Below the pieces are notes generated by a model, which searched no databases, had not been told where the DNA came from, and saw nothing but the letters and a program-made list of their open reading frames with translations. Below, piece by piece: positions 1 through 8,039 of a DNA stretch of 37,629 nucleotides. The position numbers were made by a program, and so were the translations under genes. The stretch is from assembly GCA_964403335.1 (NCBI GenBank), contig CAYOFI010000016.1:1-37629 (forward strand), in the 5' to 3' direction. This DNA comes from CAZYAK01 sp964403335. Lineage in GTDB: Bacteria > Patescibacteriota > Gracilibacteria > Peribacterales > Peribacteraceae. The first letter of the stretch is position 1. Every line of letters begins with the position of its first letter.

Positions 1-213
1 ATATATTTTTCGAGCATTCAAACATCGCAAATATTTGATTGTCGAATGATTACGATGAGTAGTATTTATCCACAAAAATTCTGTTCCGGCGAATCTTCAG
101 CACATTTTTTCTGTGATGTGATGATCGAATGTCAAATGCACGCAATGGCCGCCATGAAAAGTTTTCCTGACAAATCTGCGTCTCTTCCGCATGAATTGAA
201 CGGAGTTGTCGGG
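1..213. other. AT-rich intergenic region at window edge
   Basis: No convincing gene is seen here. The first 60 bases are AT-rich and contain the perfect palindrome CAAATATTTG at 28-37, inside a looser dyad (CATTC on the left, GAATG on the right). It may be a regulatory site for a gene outside the window. Long open frames on the minus strand here only mirror the flavoprotein gene that follows. Confidence 0.4.
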
Positions 214-219
214 TAGACT
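214..219 (+). promoter_or_regulatory. -10 box of a leaderless promoter (flavoprotein gene)
   Basis: TAGACT lies exactly 6 bases before the GTG start at 226. Transcription would begin at or next to the start codon. There is no Shine-Dalgarno sequence, and no clear -35 box. Confidence 0.45.
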
Positions 220-225
220 GCGCCC

Positions 226-1812
226 GTGCCCCAAAAAGTCGCGATCATCGCAGGTGCAGGCCCAGCGGGCCTCACCGCCGCCTATGAATTGCTCAAACGG
301 ACGGATGTCGTGCCTTTGGTGTGTGAGGCGACGGACATGATTGGGGGCATCGCGCAGACGTATAACTACAAAGGAAACCGCATCGATATCGGCGGACATC
401 GGTTCTTCAGCAAAAGCGACCGGATCATGAAGTGGTGGTTTGCGATTCTCCCGCTGCAGGGAAAGCCCGCAGCCGATGACATCGAAAAGCATCACGATAT
501 CGATTTCGCCGGAGGGAATGCGCCAGATCCGGAACAGGAGGACATCGTGATGCTCCAGCGCCCGCGCCTCAGCCGCATCTTCTACCGTCGCAATTTCTTC
601 CCGTATCCGATCGGTATCACGCTGAGTGTCGCGCGCAGGCTGGGACTCTGGAATACGTTCATGATCGGCTGTTCGTACATTTGGCGGCAGATGTTTCCTT
701 TGAAAGATGAAACGTATTTGGACGCCTTCTACCGCAATCGTTTCGGGGACCGGCTCTACAAAACATTCTTCGAAGCCTATACCGAGAAAGTCTGGGGCGT
801 GCCCGTGCACACCATCCGTGCCGATTGGGGCGCACAGCGTGTGAAAGGACTGTCGCTCAAACGCGCCGTGATGCACGCCTTTAAAGACCTGTTCAGTTCC
901 GATTTCAAAAAAGCTCAAGAGGAGCGCGAGACCAGCCTGATCACGCGTTTCTACTATCCCAAATACGGTCCGGGACAAATGTGGGAAGAAGTCGCCAAGC
1001 AGGTGAAGGACTTGGGCGGCCAGATCAAAATGCGCCACCGCGTCATTGGCGTACATATGGACGCGTCCAAGACCGCCGTGAAGTCCGTCACGCTGGAAAA
1101 CGTCGAGACGGGTGCCCGCGAGGAAATCGCGTGCGATTACTTCTTCTCCACCATGCCGGTCAAACACCTGGTCGGCATGATCACGCCCGATGTTCCCGCG
1201 CGCGTGCGTGAAGTCGCGGACGGCTTGCAGTACCGCGATTTCTTAACGGTCGGCCTTCTCCTCAAAAAGCTGAACGTCGAACGGAAGGGCGGCGTGGATA
1301 CCGATGTGCCGGATAACTGGATCTACATCCAAGAAGGCGATGTGCGCGTGGGCCGTGTGCAAGTCTTCAACAACTGGAGCCCGTACATGGTCGCGGACCG
1401 CAAGAATTCCATTTGGATCGGATTGGAATACTTCGTGAACGAAGGCGGGGATCTGTGGATCATGCCCGACCAAGAACTGATCGACTTCGGCATTAAAGAA
1501 ATGGAGACGATCGGATTCCTGAAGAAAGAAGACGTGCTCGATGCCTGCGTTCTGCGCATGCCCAAAGCCTATCCCGCCTACATCGGCAGCTACACGCAGT
1601 TGCCGGTGGTGCAAGACTACGTGAAATCCATTCCGAATTTATTCTTGATCGGCCGCAACGGCATGCACCGCTACAACAACCAAGACCACTCCATGCTCAC
1701 GGCGATGACGGCGGTGGATAACATCCTTGCCGGCAAAACGGACCACTCCAATATTTGGGAGGTGAATTTGGATATGGTGTACCACGAGGAGAAGAAGCCC
1801 GGGAAAAAATGA
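226..1812 (+). CDS. FAD-dependent oxidoreductase, UDP-galactopyranose mutase / protoporphyrinogen oxidase-like
   Basis: A 528-residue flavoprotein. The N-terminus has the Rossmann dinucleotide motif GAGPAGLTAAYELL (residues 10-23), followed by an acidic residue that would contact the FAD ribose and by the motif GGIAQT. IDIGGHRFFSK near residue 53 is typical of the amine-oxidase/UDP-galactopyranose mutase superfamily, and the C-terminal block LFLIGRNGMHRYNNQDHSM closes the FAD site. Relatives usually sit in polysaccharide or lipid-sugar clusters, which fits the downstream sugar-nucleotide genes. The substrate cannot be read from the sequence; the NAD(P)-binding, protoporphyrinogen-oxidase-like label is safest. 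The GTG start was chosen because the Rossmann motif begins a few residues later and a -10 box lies 6 bases upstream. Confidence 0.85.
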   Translation: MPQKVAIIAGAGPAGLTAAYELLKRTDVVPLVCEATDMIGGIAQTYNYKGNRIDIGGHRFFSKSDRIMKWWFAILPLQGKPAADDIEKHHDIDFAGGNAPDPEQEDIVMLQRPRLSRIFYRRNFFPYPIGITLSVARRLGLWNTFMIGCSYIWRQMFPLKDETYLDAFYRNRFGDRLYKTFFEAYTEKVWGVPVHTIRADWGAQRVKGLSLKRAVMHAFKDLFSSDFKKAQEERETSLITRFYYPKYGPGQMWEEVAKQVKDLGGQIKMRHRVIGVHMDASKTAVKSVTLENVETGAREEIACDYFFSTMPVKHLVGMITPDVPARVREVADGLQYRDFLTVGLLLKKLNVERKGGVDTDVPDNWIYIQEGDVRVGRVQVFNNWSPYMVADRKNSIWIGLEYFVNEGGDLWIMPDQELIDFGIKEMETIGFLKKEDVLDACVLRMPKAYPAYIGSYTQLPVVQDYVKSIPNLFLIGRNGMHRYNNQDHSMLTAMTAVDNILAGKTDHSNIWEVNLDMVYHEEKKPGKK

Positions 1813-1821
1813 GATACGTAC

Positions 1822-1851
1822 TTGAGTCCTGCGTATGCATATGCATACAAT
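1822..1851 (+). promoter_or_regulatory. Promoter with embedded 16-bp palindromic operator of the toxin-antitoxin pair
   Basis: TTGAGT (1822-1827) and TACAAT (1846-1851) form a -35/-10 pair with an 18-base spacer. A perfect 16-base palindrome, GTATGCATATGCATAC, occupies 1833-1848, filling the spacer and overlapping the -10 box. This is the expected geometry for autorepression by the antitoxin or the complex. The ATG at 1861 lies 9 bases after the -10 box. Confidence 0.7.
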
Positions 1852-1860
1852 ATGCGCACA

Positions 1861-2016
1861 ATGAGTACGGTTCGACGAGCAGCGGCATCGCGCAGAGTGG
1901 TGACTCTGCGGAAACCTGTGAAAAATTGGAAATCAGTCGCAGGGCGGTTTAAAGATGCTGAAAAGCCTGTTCGAGATGCCCTTGAATATATTGCCAGAGT
2001 GAGAAGAGAATATTGA
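1861..2016 (+). CDS. Putative antitoxin of a PIN-domain toxin-antitoxin module
   Basis: A small basic protein of 51 residues (MSTVRRAAASRR...) ending one base before the PIN-domain toxin. Its size, position and tight spacing are those of a type II antitoxin. No AbrB, Phd or ribbon-helix-helix signature is obvious, so the DNA-binding family is unassigned. The C-terminal half (VKNWKSVAGRFKDAEKP...) is charged and probably helical, suitable for wrapping the toxin. An ATG at 1852 is in frame but falls between the -10 box and the expected transcription start, so 1861 is preferred. Confidence 0.55.
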   Translation: MSTVRRAAASRRVVTLRKPVKNWKSVAGRFKDAEKPVRDALEYIARVRREY

Positions 2017-2017
2017 G

Positions 2018-2428
2018 GTGTATATTTTTGATACGTCAACTCTGTCTTTTTTCTGCTTGGGCAAGCCAGCCGTCGTCGATCGATTGTTGGATCTCCCGCA
2101 GCACGACGTTTTCCTTACGCCGATCACTGTCGGGGAAGTGTATTTCGGGTTGATGAGTGCGACGAGCAAAGTGTCGGAAGCACGGAAAAGCGACATTCGT
2201 GACAGTTTGCTCTTGTTCCCTGTTTTGGAATTCACATCGCCGGTTGCGTTGTGTTACGCGGAACTCAAACTTGATGCCGTTCGTCGATCGGTGTGGAGCA
2301 AGGGAATGGATAATGATGTCTGGATCGCGGCATTTTGTGAACATCATCAGGCGACGCTCATCACGGCAGACAAGGATTTCGCCCGTATCGGAAAATTGCA
2401 TATTCCTGTCGAATACATTTCCGTATGA
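2018..2428 (+). CDS. PIN-domain ribonuclease toxin (VapC-like)
   Basis: A 136-residue PIN-domain protein, the usual size of VapC toxins. The acidic metal-binding set is visible: D5 in IFDTST, E40 in TVGEVYFGL, D98/D100 in MDNDVWIAA and D118/D120 in TADKDF. PIN toxins are Mg-dependent RNases that cleave tRNA or rRNA when released from their antitoxin; the target here is unknown. The GTG start is one base after the antitoxin stop, so the two are co-transcribed. The palindromic operator upstream suggests autoregulation. Confidence 0.85.
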   Translation: MYIFDTSTLSFFCLGKPAVVDRLLDLPQHDVFLTPITVGEVYFGLMSATSKVSEARKSDIRDSLLLFPVLEFTSPVALCYAELKLDAVRRSVWSKGMDNDVWIAAFCEHHQATLITADKDFARIGKLHIPVEYISV

Positions 2429-2575
2429 GCGATTGCCGTGAAAACCGGGTGAACGAGATTACGGGGACACTGACGGACATACACGGGCCGGATCTTGTGA
2501 AGGAATTTGAGAACCAGCGGGATATCACGATACTGACGGAGCTGAAAGAATGGGGATATGTGCGTTCATCCTGCA
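2425..2575 (+). pseudogene. Possible gene remnant overlapping the PIN toxin stop
   Basis: An ATG at 2425 overlaps the toxin stop codon (ATGA). The following ~50 codons read as plausible protein (MSDCRENRVNEITGTLTDIH, then LVKEFENQRDITILTELKEWGY). The frame stays open to 2796, but past about 2575 the composition no longer resembles protein and it runs into the opposite-strand SIMPL gene. It may be a decayed or frameshifted gene. No family is recognised. Confidence 0.25.
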
Positions 2576-2698
2576 ATGCTCAAAATCTTCTGCACCCGCA
2601 TCCGCCATCTGCTCCAGCACTCTCCCGCGCGCGCCGAGTTTATCCGGCGGGAATATCCAGATATCCGGGATTCGGATGTCTTGTGGCCCGAAGCCTGA
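2558..2698 (+). CDS. Small hypothetical protein
   Basis: A 46-codon frame (or 40 codons from the ATG at 2576) with protein-like content: MLKIFCTRIRHLLQHSP then FIRREYPDIRDSDVLW. It ends directly against the convergent SIMPL gene stop at 2699. It could be an independent small gene or the tail of the frameshifted reading frame before it. No function is assigned. Confidence 0.3.
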   Translation: MCVHPAMLKIFCTRIRHLLQHSPARAEFIRREYPDIRDSDVLWPEA

Positions 2699-3439
2699 TC
2701 AGTTCACGCGGAATGCCGCGCGGACCACCGCCGTCACCTGCTTTTCGATGGAGCTGGTGTCGTACATGCCGTAGTCAGACACTTCTGTGGAATTGACCGA
2801 GGTGATCTGCATCACGCCCATGCTCGCGTCCTTCAACCCGGCCAGTTGCGACCCTGCGCTCTGCGCGATTTTCTCCGCGCGCTGCTTGGCGTTCTCCGTG
2901 GCCTGCGCGAGCATCTCGATTTTCACATCGGCCAGTTTGCTGTAGTAGTACTCCAGCGAGGTCGTGCTCAGGAGCGCGCCTTGCGCCAAGAGCGTGCCCA
3001 CATTTTGGGCCGTCTGCGTGACTTTGGCTACGTCATTGGCTTCCACAACCACTTCCTGCCGCAGGGTATATGAGGTGATGCCTTTGCCTCCGCTGTACGC
3101 GTCATACCCCGGTTCCACCGCCACCGCGCCCACCGTGACGTTTTTAGGATCGATGCCGCTTTTTTTCAAATATGCAGTCAATGCATCTAAGTCGCGCTTG
3201 AGCGCGGCATAGCCGTCCTGCGTGCTCTCTGCAGGCACGGAGCGCGACAGTTGCACGCGCCACTTGGCCACGTCAGAAGTGATCACGCGCTGCGCCGAAC
3301 CCGTCACCGCAATTCCGTCGCCCGTCGCTTTGATCTTGGCCACATACCCGGCAACGATCCAGGAGCTGAGAATGATGCTCAAGCCAAGGACGAGAGCGGC
3401 GGCGACAGCCGAAGAGAAGGTGCGTGTGGTCGTGGTCAT
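2699..3439 (-). CDS. SIMPL-domain (DUF541) membrane-anchored protein
   Basis: A 246-residue protein with one N-terminal membrane segment (about residues 12-33, LVLGLSIILSSWIVAGYV) followed by a SIMPL domain. Family features are GIAVTGSAQRVITSDVAKW at the start of the domain, the YAALKRDLDALTAYLKKSGI helix, the VGTLLAQGA segment and the helix ATENAKQRAEKIAQSAGSQL. The rest should lie outside the membrane. SIMPL proteins (such as E. coli YggE) are linked to envelope and oxidative stress, but the biochemical role is unsettled. The gene is monocistronic and faces the toxin-antitoxin region. Confidence 0.85.
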   Translation of the reverse strand: MTTTTRTFSSAVAAALVLGLSIILSSWIVAGYVAKIKATGDGIAVTGSAQRVITSDVAKWRVQLSRSVPAESTQDGYAALKRDLDALTAYLKKSGIDPKNVTVGAVAVEPGYDAYSGGKGITSYTLRQEVVVEANDVAKVTQTAQNVGTLLAQGALLSTTSLEYYYSKLADVKIEMLAQATENAKQRAEKIAQSAGSQLAGLKDASMGVMQITSVNSTEVSDYGMYDTSSIEKQVTAVVRAAFRVN

Positions 3440-3574
3440 GCGCGGGGCGGGAGGAGAGCAGCACTGTGACGCTGCATCACCACTTATGCAATTGCATGAA
3501 CGGCGAAATCACGGTGGGCGTATCGGTTGTCGCGCAACATCAAACCGTCTCTTTTTGCGTCCATCCGTCCGTTT

Positions 3575-5410
3575 TCACTTCTCCATGAAAGGGCGCGGCG
3601 CCGTGGACAGCAACGGATTGTATCCGCCGGCCGGATCGATGGCGTAGGCGTAGATCAAATGCGGGCGTCCGTCCTTGAGGGAATCGGGAATGGAGAATGA
3701 GAATCCGTGATTGACGGTGCCTCCGCAGACCGAAGCGACGTCCGGACGGGGGATGTCCGCCATGGCCGACCCGATGAACGTGCCGCCAAGTCCGGCTTGC
3801 CCGTCGGCGTAGAAGTGGATCTCCAGCGGCCGGGATACGTCATCGCCGTCGCACGCCCAGCCCCATGTGGAGGTGTCCAAGAATCCGATGGGGTTGTAGA
3901 ACGCGGTGGGCTTGGATGAAGATGAAGACGACGCGGCGGGAATGACAGGGACGGGGATGGGCAATGGCGGGGCAGGCTGTTTTGGCGCAGGGGTTCCCCA
4001 TGCGGAAGCAGCCGAAGAAGATGAGGACGACGAAGACTGCGCGGGCGGGCGGACAACGACTCCGGACTGCTCGCGGAAAAATTGGGCGGAGTTGGTCAGC
4101 AGCGGATTGACTGCGCCTTGCCCGATGTTGATCGCGTACGCGAAGATCGTGTGCGCTTTGCCGTCCTTCAGGAAAGACGGAGGATCGAAGGAAAATCCGT
4201 GTGCGGTCGTGCCGTTGCACACGCCGGTCACATCCGAACGTACCCGGTCGGCGACCGCGGACCCTACGAATTTCCCGCCCGCGCTAGCGGGGGCGTCCGC
4301 GTAGAAATGAATGTCCAGCGGCCTTGATGCGTCATCTCCGTCACATGCCCATCCCGTCGTCGCGGACTCGTGGTACCCGATGGGATGGCCGGCCGGAGCG
4401 GGCGGCGGGGCTTTTCCCGTTTGCAGGATGCGGTGCAGTCGTGACATGGACGTCACGACATCGGACAGCGACCCGACGATCAGGAAGCTTCTTGTGTGCA
4501 CGGTCTCCGCGCCGAAACGGACTCCGTTCTGCGGGAATTTGGAAATGCGGATGCTCATCTTCTTTGTGGATGAATAGTCATCGTATCCGTATCCCAGGAA
4601 GTTCCGCTGGTCGTGTGCGCTGAAGCCCTCTTGGGGGATTTCGTCGGTCAAGATGCCCATCGCATACGACTTGTCCGTGGTCGCCAGGATGACGGGTTGT
4701 GTGGCGAATCGCTGGGCCGTCGTCTTCACGAGGATGTCGTATTCGGGGTCATACCTGTACGCCGACGAAAATTCGGCCGGCATGTAGACGGCGGGATGTT
4801 CCAGGACGATGGAGTGCGCAGGAGCAGCGGCCAGTTCCTGCGTGGAAAAGCTGATGTCGGTGACGTATTCGATGACGTTGTCCATGTCCGCGTAGCCGAT
4901 CTGGACGTTCTTCTGCAGCAGCGATCGGGAGACAGGTGTCGTATTGATCACTTTCCCGCCGTTCCATTGTGTGTGCGGGGAATGGCTCTTCGCAAAACCG
5001 CACCAGAAGCCGTCGCCTCCGGGTGGCAGCCAGAACGCCGGATTGCTCACGGTGAACAGGCCCTTTCCGCGGCCAAGCGAGTACAGCAGCTTGGATGTGC
5101 TGACGGGACCGCCGTTATCGAGGATGGACCCCGCTTCGGTGGGGTTATAGCACTCTCCATGTCCGTCGAACTGCCATGCCGTTTGGATTTCACGGCCGTG
5201 ATCGGCGGCGTCCACGAATTCTTTCCCTTTCCACTGCAATGACGTGATCGCCCCGCCCATACGTTCGGTGGCCTGGATGACGATGCCGTTGCCGGATGCC
5301 CACGCGTCGCCGCCCGCCGCGTTGGCGACGGGGATGTTACAGTGACCCGCTACAAGTGCGCACATTGCCAGGATGGCTACCGAGGACCGGGACAAGGGCA
5401 AATGGTGCAT
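3575..5410 (-). CDS. Secreted modular protein with two ~95-residue C-terminal repeats
   Basis: A 611-residue exported protein. The start at 5410 gives a signal peptide (MHHLPLSRSSVAILAMCALV...) with a likely signal-peptidase site after VANA. The large N-terminal domain begins with GGAITSLQWKGKEFVDA, reminiscent of galactose-mutarotase-like beta-sandwich folds. Two homologous modules follow, each with WACDGDD.SRPL.IHFYAD, FIGSA.AD, HGFSF, LKDG..H and YAYAI. They are separated by a Ser/Pro-rich linker containing SSSSSSSS. This C-terminal module type is often attached to secreted carbohydrate-active or surface proteins. The catalytic activity, if any, is unknown. A strong promoter lies upstream. 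Confidence 0.75.
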   Translation of the reverse strand: MHHLPLSRSSVAILAMCALVAGHCNIPVANAAGGDAWASGNGIVIQATERMGGAITSLQWKGKEFVDAADHGREIQTAWQFDGHGECYNPTEAGSILDNGGPVSTSKLLYSLGRGKGLFTVSNPAFWLPPGGDGFWCGFAKSHSPHTQWNGGKVINTTPVSRSLLQKNVQIGYADMDNVIEYVTDISFSTQELAAAPAHSIVLEHPAVYMPAEFSSAYRYDPEYDILVKTTAQRFATQPVILATTDKSYAMGILTDEIPQEGFSAHDQRNFLGYGYDDYSSTKKMSIRISKFPQNGVRFGAETVHTRSFLIVGSLSDVVTSMSRLHRILQTGKAPPPAPAGHPIGYHESATTGWACDGDDASRPLDIHFYADAPASAGGKFVGSAVADRVRSDVTGVCNGTTAHGFSFDPPSFLKDGKAHTIFAYAINIGQGAVNPLLTNSAQFFREQSGVVVRPPAQSSSSSSSSAASAWGTPAPKQPAPPLPIPVPVIPAASSSSSSKPTAFYNPIGFLDTSTWGWACDGDDVSRPLEIHFYADGQAGLGGTFIGSAMADIPRPDVASVCGGTVNHGFSFSIPDSLKDGRPHLIYAYAIDPAGGYNPLLSTAPRPFMEK

Positions 5411-5435
5411 GGATGATACGAAAAGAAGGTTTTGT

Positions 5436-5464
5436 ACTATAGAATAATTGATATTATCAGTCAA
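5436..5464 (-). promoter_or_regulatory. Sigma70-type promoter of the secreted protein gene
   Basis: On the minus strand, TTGACT (5464-5459) and TATAGT (5441-5436) are separated by 17 bases, close to consensus. The ATG at 5410 lies 25 bases beyond the -10 box, so this gene would have a short leader. Confidence 0.7.
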
Positions 5465-5518
5465 GTATCCTGCGTCCAGGATCAATCCCCAAGAATCGAT
5501 GCCAAATGTGCTTTTCTC

Positions 5519-6439
5519 TCAATATTTCAAGATCTTCCTATACCACTCCACCGACTTCTCAATCCCTTCCGCAAACGATGTCTTCGGAGCGTACCCGAAG
5601 GCTTTCTTGGCTTTGGAGATGTCCGCGATATAACGCACTACCTCGCCGGTTCTGGGTTCGCCCACGCTCAACGCGGACGTGCTGCCCATCAATTCCTTCA
5701 CGCGCTCGGCCAAATGCACGATGGTCGTGCCTTCGCCGAAGGCCAGGTTGTAGGTGTCATTCTTCGCGGTTTCAAAGTTTTCCAGCGCCTTGATGATCCC
5801 GTCGACGCAGTCGTCGATGTACGTGAAGTCCAGGCACTTGTCTTTGCCGAACACGTTCATCGCCTCGTTTTTGCCGGCAAGGCGGATGAAGAGGGGAACC
5901 ACGCGGACGGAATCGTCGTACATGCCGTAGACGTTACTGAACCGGAACGTGATCTGGTCCATGTCGTAACAGCGGCGGTAGGCTTCCACCAGCGCTTCTC
6001 CTCCTACTTTACTGGCCGTATACGGACTCTCACAGTTCTCCACCCGCACCAGGTCTTCCGTGTATTTTGCGGCGGGAATGTTGCCGTAACTTTCGCGGGA
6101 GGATGCAAACAAAAAGCGCTTGATGCCGCGCTTGCGGGCGAGTTCGAGTGCGTTGAAAAGCGTGAGGAAATTATCGCGCGCTCTTTCCGGATGTTCGACG
6201 AGTTCGTAGACGCGCGCATTGGCGGCCAGGTGCACCAAAGCATCGATATTCTCCGGAAGCGTGAGGGCATGCGTCGCGGCTTCATCGCGCAGGTCGCAGC
6301 GAACCGTCAGTGCATCCACGGACTTCTGCCACTTGTTCTCCAGCCAATCGATACCCGTGACGGTGTGGCCCTTTTGGATGAGCGTTTCGCACAATCGTGT
6401 GCCGATGGTGCCCGATGATCCTGTAACGAGAATATGCAT
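5519..6439 (-). CDS. NAD-dependent sugar-nucleotide epimerase/dehydratase (extended SDR)
   Basis: A 306-residue extended short-chain dehydrogenase. It has the NAD motif TGSSGTIG (6-13), LAANARV (71-77), the catalytic pair Y140/K144 in SPYTASK, and the upstream serines in FASSRESYG (113-114). NVYG, DFTYIDDCVDGI and the C-terminal region GYAPKTSFAEGIEKSVEWY are all typical of UDP-hexose 4-epimerase-like enzymes acting on nucleotide sugars in the cytoplasm. The active-site serine segment is SSRESYG rather than the usual SSSAVYG. The substrate cannot be decided. The start at 6439 was chosen because the NAD motif follows at residue 6; the longer frame upstream only mirrors the divergent glycosyltransferase. 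Confidence 0.85.
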   Translation of the reverse strand: MHILVTGSSGTIGTRLCETLIQKGHTVTGIDWLENKWQKSVDALTVRCDLRDEAATHALTLPENIDALVHLAANARVYELVEHPERARDNFLTLFNALELARKRGIKRFLFASSRESYGNIPAAKYTEDLVRVENCESPYTASKVGGEALVEAYRRCYDMDQITFRFSNVYGMYDDSVRVVPLFIRLAGKNEAMNVFGKDKCLDFTYIDDCVDGIIKALENFETAKNDTYNLAFGEGTTIVHLAERVKELMGSTSALSVGEPRTGEVVRYIADISKAKKAFGYAPKTSFAEGIEKSVEWYRKILKY

Positions 6440-6505
6440 AGATACAGATAGCGTGTTGCCCGGATACCGTAGCGGATAATCGGGGGTCTGCGCTACCGTA
6501 TACGG

Positions 6506-7615
6506 GTGCTCAGCCTCATCTTCCCCACGTACAACGAATCCGAAAGCTTGTCGTTGCTGCTCCCCAAAGTGGCGGAGGCGCTGAAAGGTCTGGCGTATGA
6601 GGTGATCATCGTGGATGACGATTCGCCGGATAAAACGTGGGAGGTGGCGCAGAGGATGACGGAACAGTATCCGCAATTGCGCGTGATCCGCCGCGTCGGT
6701 CGCCGGGGTTTGTCATCAGCCGTCATCGAAGGATTTCTCTCCGCGAAAGGGGATGTCTTGGCCGTCGCGGATGCAGACTTGCAGCACGATCTTTCGATTC
6801 TTCCGGCGATGGCATCCGCAGTCGAAACCAATCATGGCATCGCGGTCGGCTCGCGCTATGCGGAAGGGGGGAGCGTGGGACAGTGGGACGAGCGGCGCCA
6901 CACCATGAGCCGCATTGCCACGCGGTTGGCGCTGATGCTCTGCCGCGTGAAGGCGAAAGACCCCATGAGCGGATTTTTTGCCATCGACCGCGAGCTCTTC
7001 CAAAAAATCTTCCGGTCGCTCAATCCCAAAGGCTTCAAGATTTTGCTGGATGTCCTCATCTGCGTTCCGGCGTCGACGTCTGTCACCGAAGTGCCCTTCA
7101 CCTTCGGCGTGCGCCAGAAAGGGGAGAGCAAACTCTCGCGGCGCGTGCAGGTCGAATTCCTGGAATATCTGTACGAGGCTTCCGTCGGACGATACATCCC
7201 GCTCACCTTCCTTCAGTACGTCATCGTCGGCGCTTTGGGGGTCATCGTGAACCTTGTCGCGTACTTCGCCGTCTCACGCTTTTTCTTCGGCGAATCGGGG
7301 GCGGACTTCGCGTCGGCGTCGGGGTTTTTGGGATTGCCGGTTCCGCTTGTCGTGGGCATCGAGGCCGCGATCATCTTCAATTTCTTGTTCAATAACTCGT
7401 GGACGTTTTCGACGGTCAAATTGCGCGGGAAGGATGCTGTCATCGGGTTTCTCAAATACAACGTCGTCTGCGCATTCGGCGCGCTGGCCAACTACGCCAT
7501 CACGCTGCATTTGTATGCGCAGGGCTTTTCCGAATTCCCCTCCATCGCTTTCGGCGCATTGGTGGGGATGATGTGGAACTATACGATGAGCAGGATGCTG
7601 ACGTGGAAGGCGTGA
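6506..7615 (+). CDS. GT2 glycosyltransferase (dolichol-phosphate mannosyltransferase-like) fused to a GtrA domain
   Basis: A 369-residue protein. Residues 1 to about 225 are a GT-A family 2 transferase with LIFPTYNESESL, the nucleotide-binding DDDSPD and the metal-binding DADLQHD; MSGFFAIDRELF and FGVRQKGESKLS are typical of the polyprenyl-phosphate mannosyl/glucosyltransferase branch. The C-terminal third is a GtrA-like domain with about four membrane spans, starting at LQYVIVGALGVIVNLVAYF. Such fusions transfer a sugar from a nucleotide donor to a polyprenyl phosphate and help flip the product. Its divergent neighbour is a sugar-nucleotide epimerase. The start is GTG; TACCGT lies 6 bases upstream as a possible -10. 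Confidence 0.88.
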   Translation: MLSLIFPTYNESESLSLLLPKVAEALKGLAYEVIIVDDDSPDKTWEVAQRMTEQYPQLRVIRRVGRRGLSSAVIEGFLSAKGDVLAVADADLQHDLSILPAMASAVETNHGIAVGSRYAEGGSVGQWDERRHTMSRIATRLALMLCRVKAKDPMSGFFAIDRELFQKIFRSLNPKGFKILLDVLICVPASTSVTEVPFTFGVRQKGESKLSRRVQVEFLEYLYEASVGRYIPLTFLQYVIVGALGVIVNLVAYFAVSRFFFGESGADFASASGFLGLPVPLVVGIEAAIIFNFLFNNSWTFSTVKLRGKDAVIGFLKYNVVCAFGALANYAITLHLYAQGFSEFPSIAFGALVGMMWNYTMSRMLTWKA

Positions 7616-7692
7616 CCCCTTCCCCCATCCCCGGCCCCTCCCCCCGCGGGGGGAGGGGTGCCCGAAGGGCGGGGTGGGGGAGGGTGCGAGGA
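7616..7692. repeat. GC-rich inverted repeat, possible bidirectional terminator
   Basis: The core is a perfect palindrome of C- and G-runs (7635-7658, arms CCCCTCCCCCC/GGGGGGAGGGG). Outer arms are also complementary (CCCTTCCCCCATCCCC against GGGGTGGGGGAGGG). The run directly follows the GT2-GtrA stop. Similar C-rich/G-rich material appears at 16088-16134 and at the window end. Confidence 0.7.
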
Positions 7693-7730
7693 CAACGACA
7701 ACAATCCTTCCGTACCGTATCATCTCAACT

Positions 7731-8039
7731 ATGTCCAAGAATCGCATGCATCGAATTTTCATTCTTATTGTTCTGATTATCACGGCGCTTCCTTTCGCCG
7801 CCCGCGCTTTTGCACTCAGTCCGATGTTCTTCGATCCGTCGTTCGCTCAGGTTGTGGAAGAGCGTGTCCGGGAGGTTGCGGACAGGGAAGGATGGCTGCT
7901 GTCGGATATGGAATTGCGGCGAGTCGGAAGAGAATCGGTCACGCTTCTGCATCGTCAACACATCCGCGGTCCCGATCCGACTGCCTGTTTTATGCTCTCT
8001 CTTGCCGACGGAGCACTCACGCCATGCGCAAGTACCTGA
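7731..8039 (+). CDS. Small exported or membrane-anchored hypothetical protein
   Basis: A 102-residue protein with an N-terminal hydrophobic segment (RIFILIVLIITALPFAARAF), either a signal peptide with a possible site after ARA or a membrane anchor. The rest (QVVEERVREVADREGWLLSD...) is a small soluble domain of no recognised family. Its end overlaps the start of the next gene by 16 bases, so the two are probably co-translated. It may be a partner of that polytopic membrane protein. Confidence 0.65.
   Translation: MSKNRMHRIFILIVLIITALPFAARAFALSPMFFDPSFAQVVEERVREVADREGWLLSDMELRRVGRESVTLLHRQHIRGPDPTACFMLSLADGALTPCAST

Noticed and set aside
97..1167. Long minus-strand open frame (over 350 codons) opposite the flavoprotein gene
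   Set aside because: It mirrors the real gene in a G/C-rich third-position context, and its protein shows no family motif. The plus-strand frame has clear Rossmann and FAD motifs.
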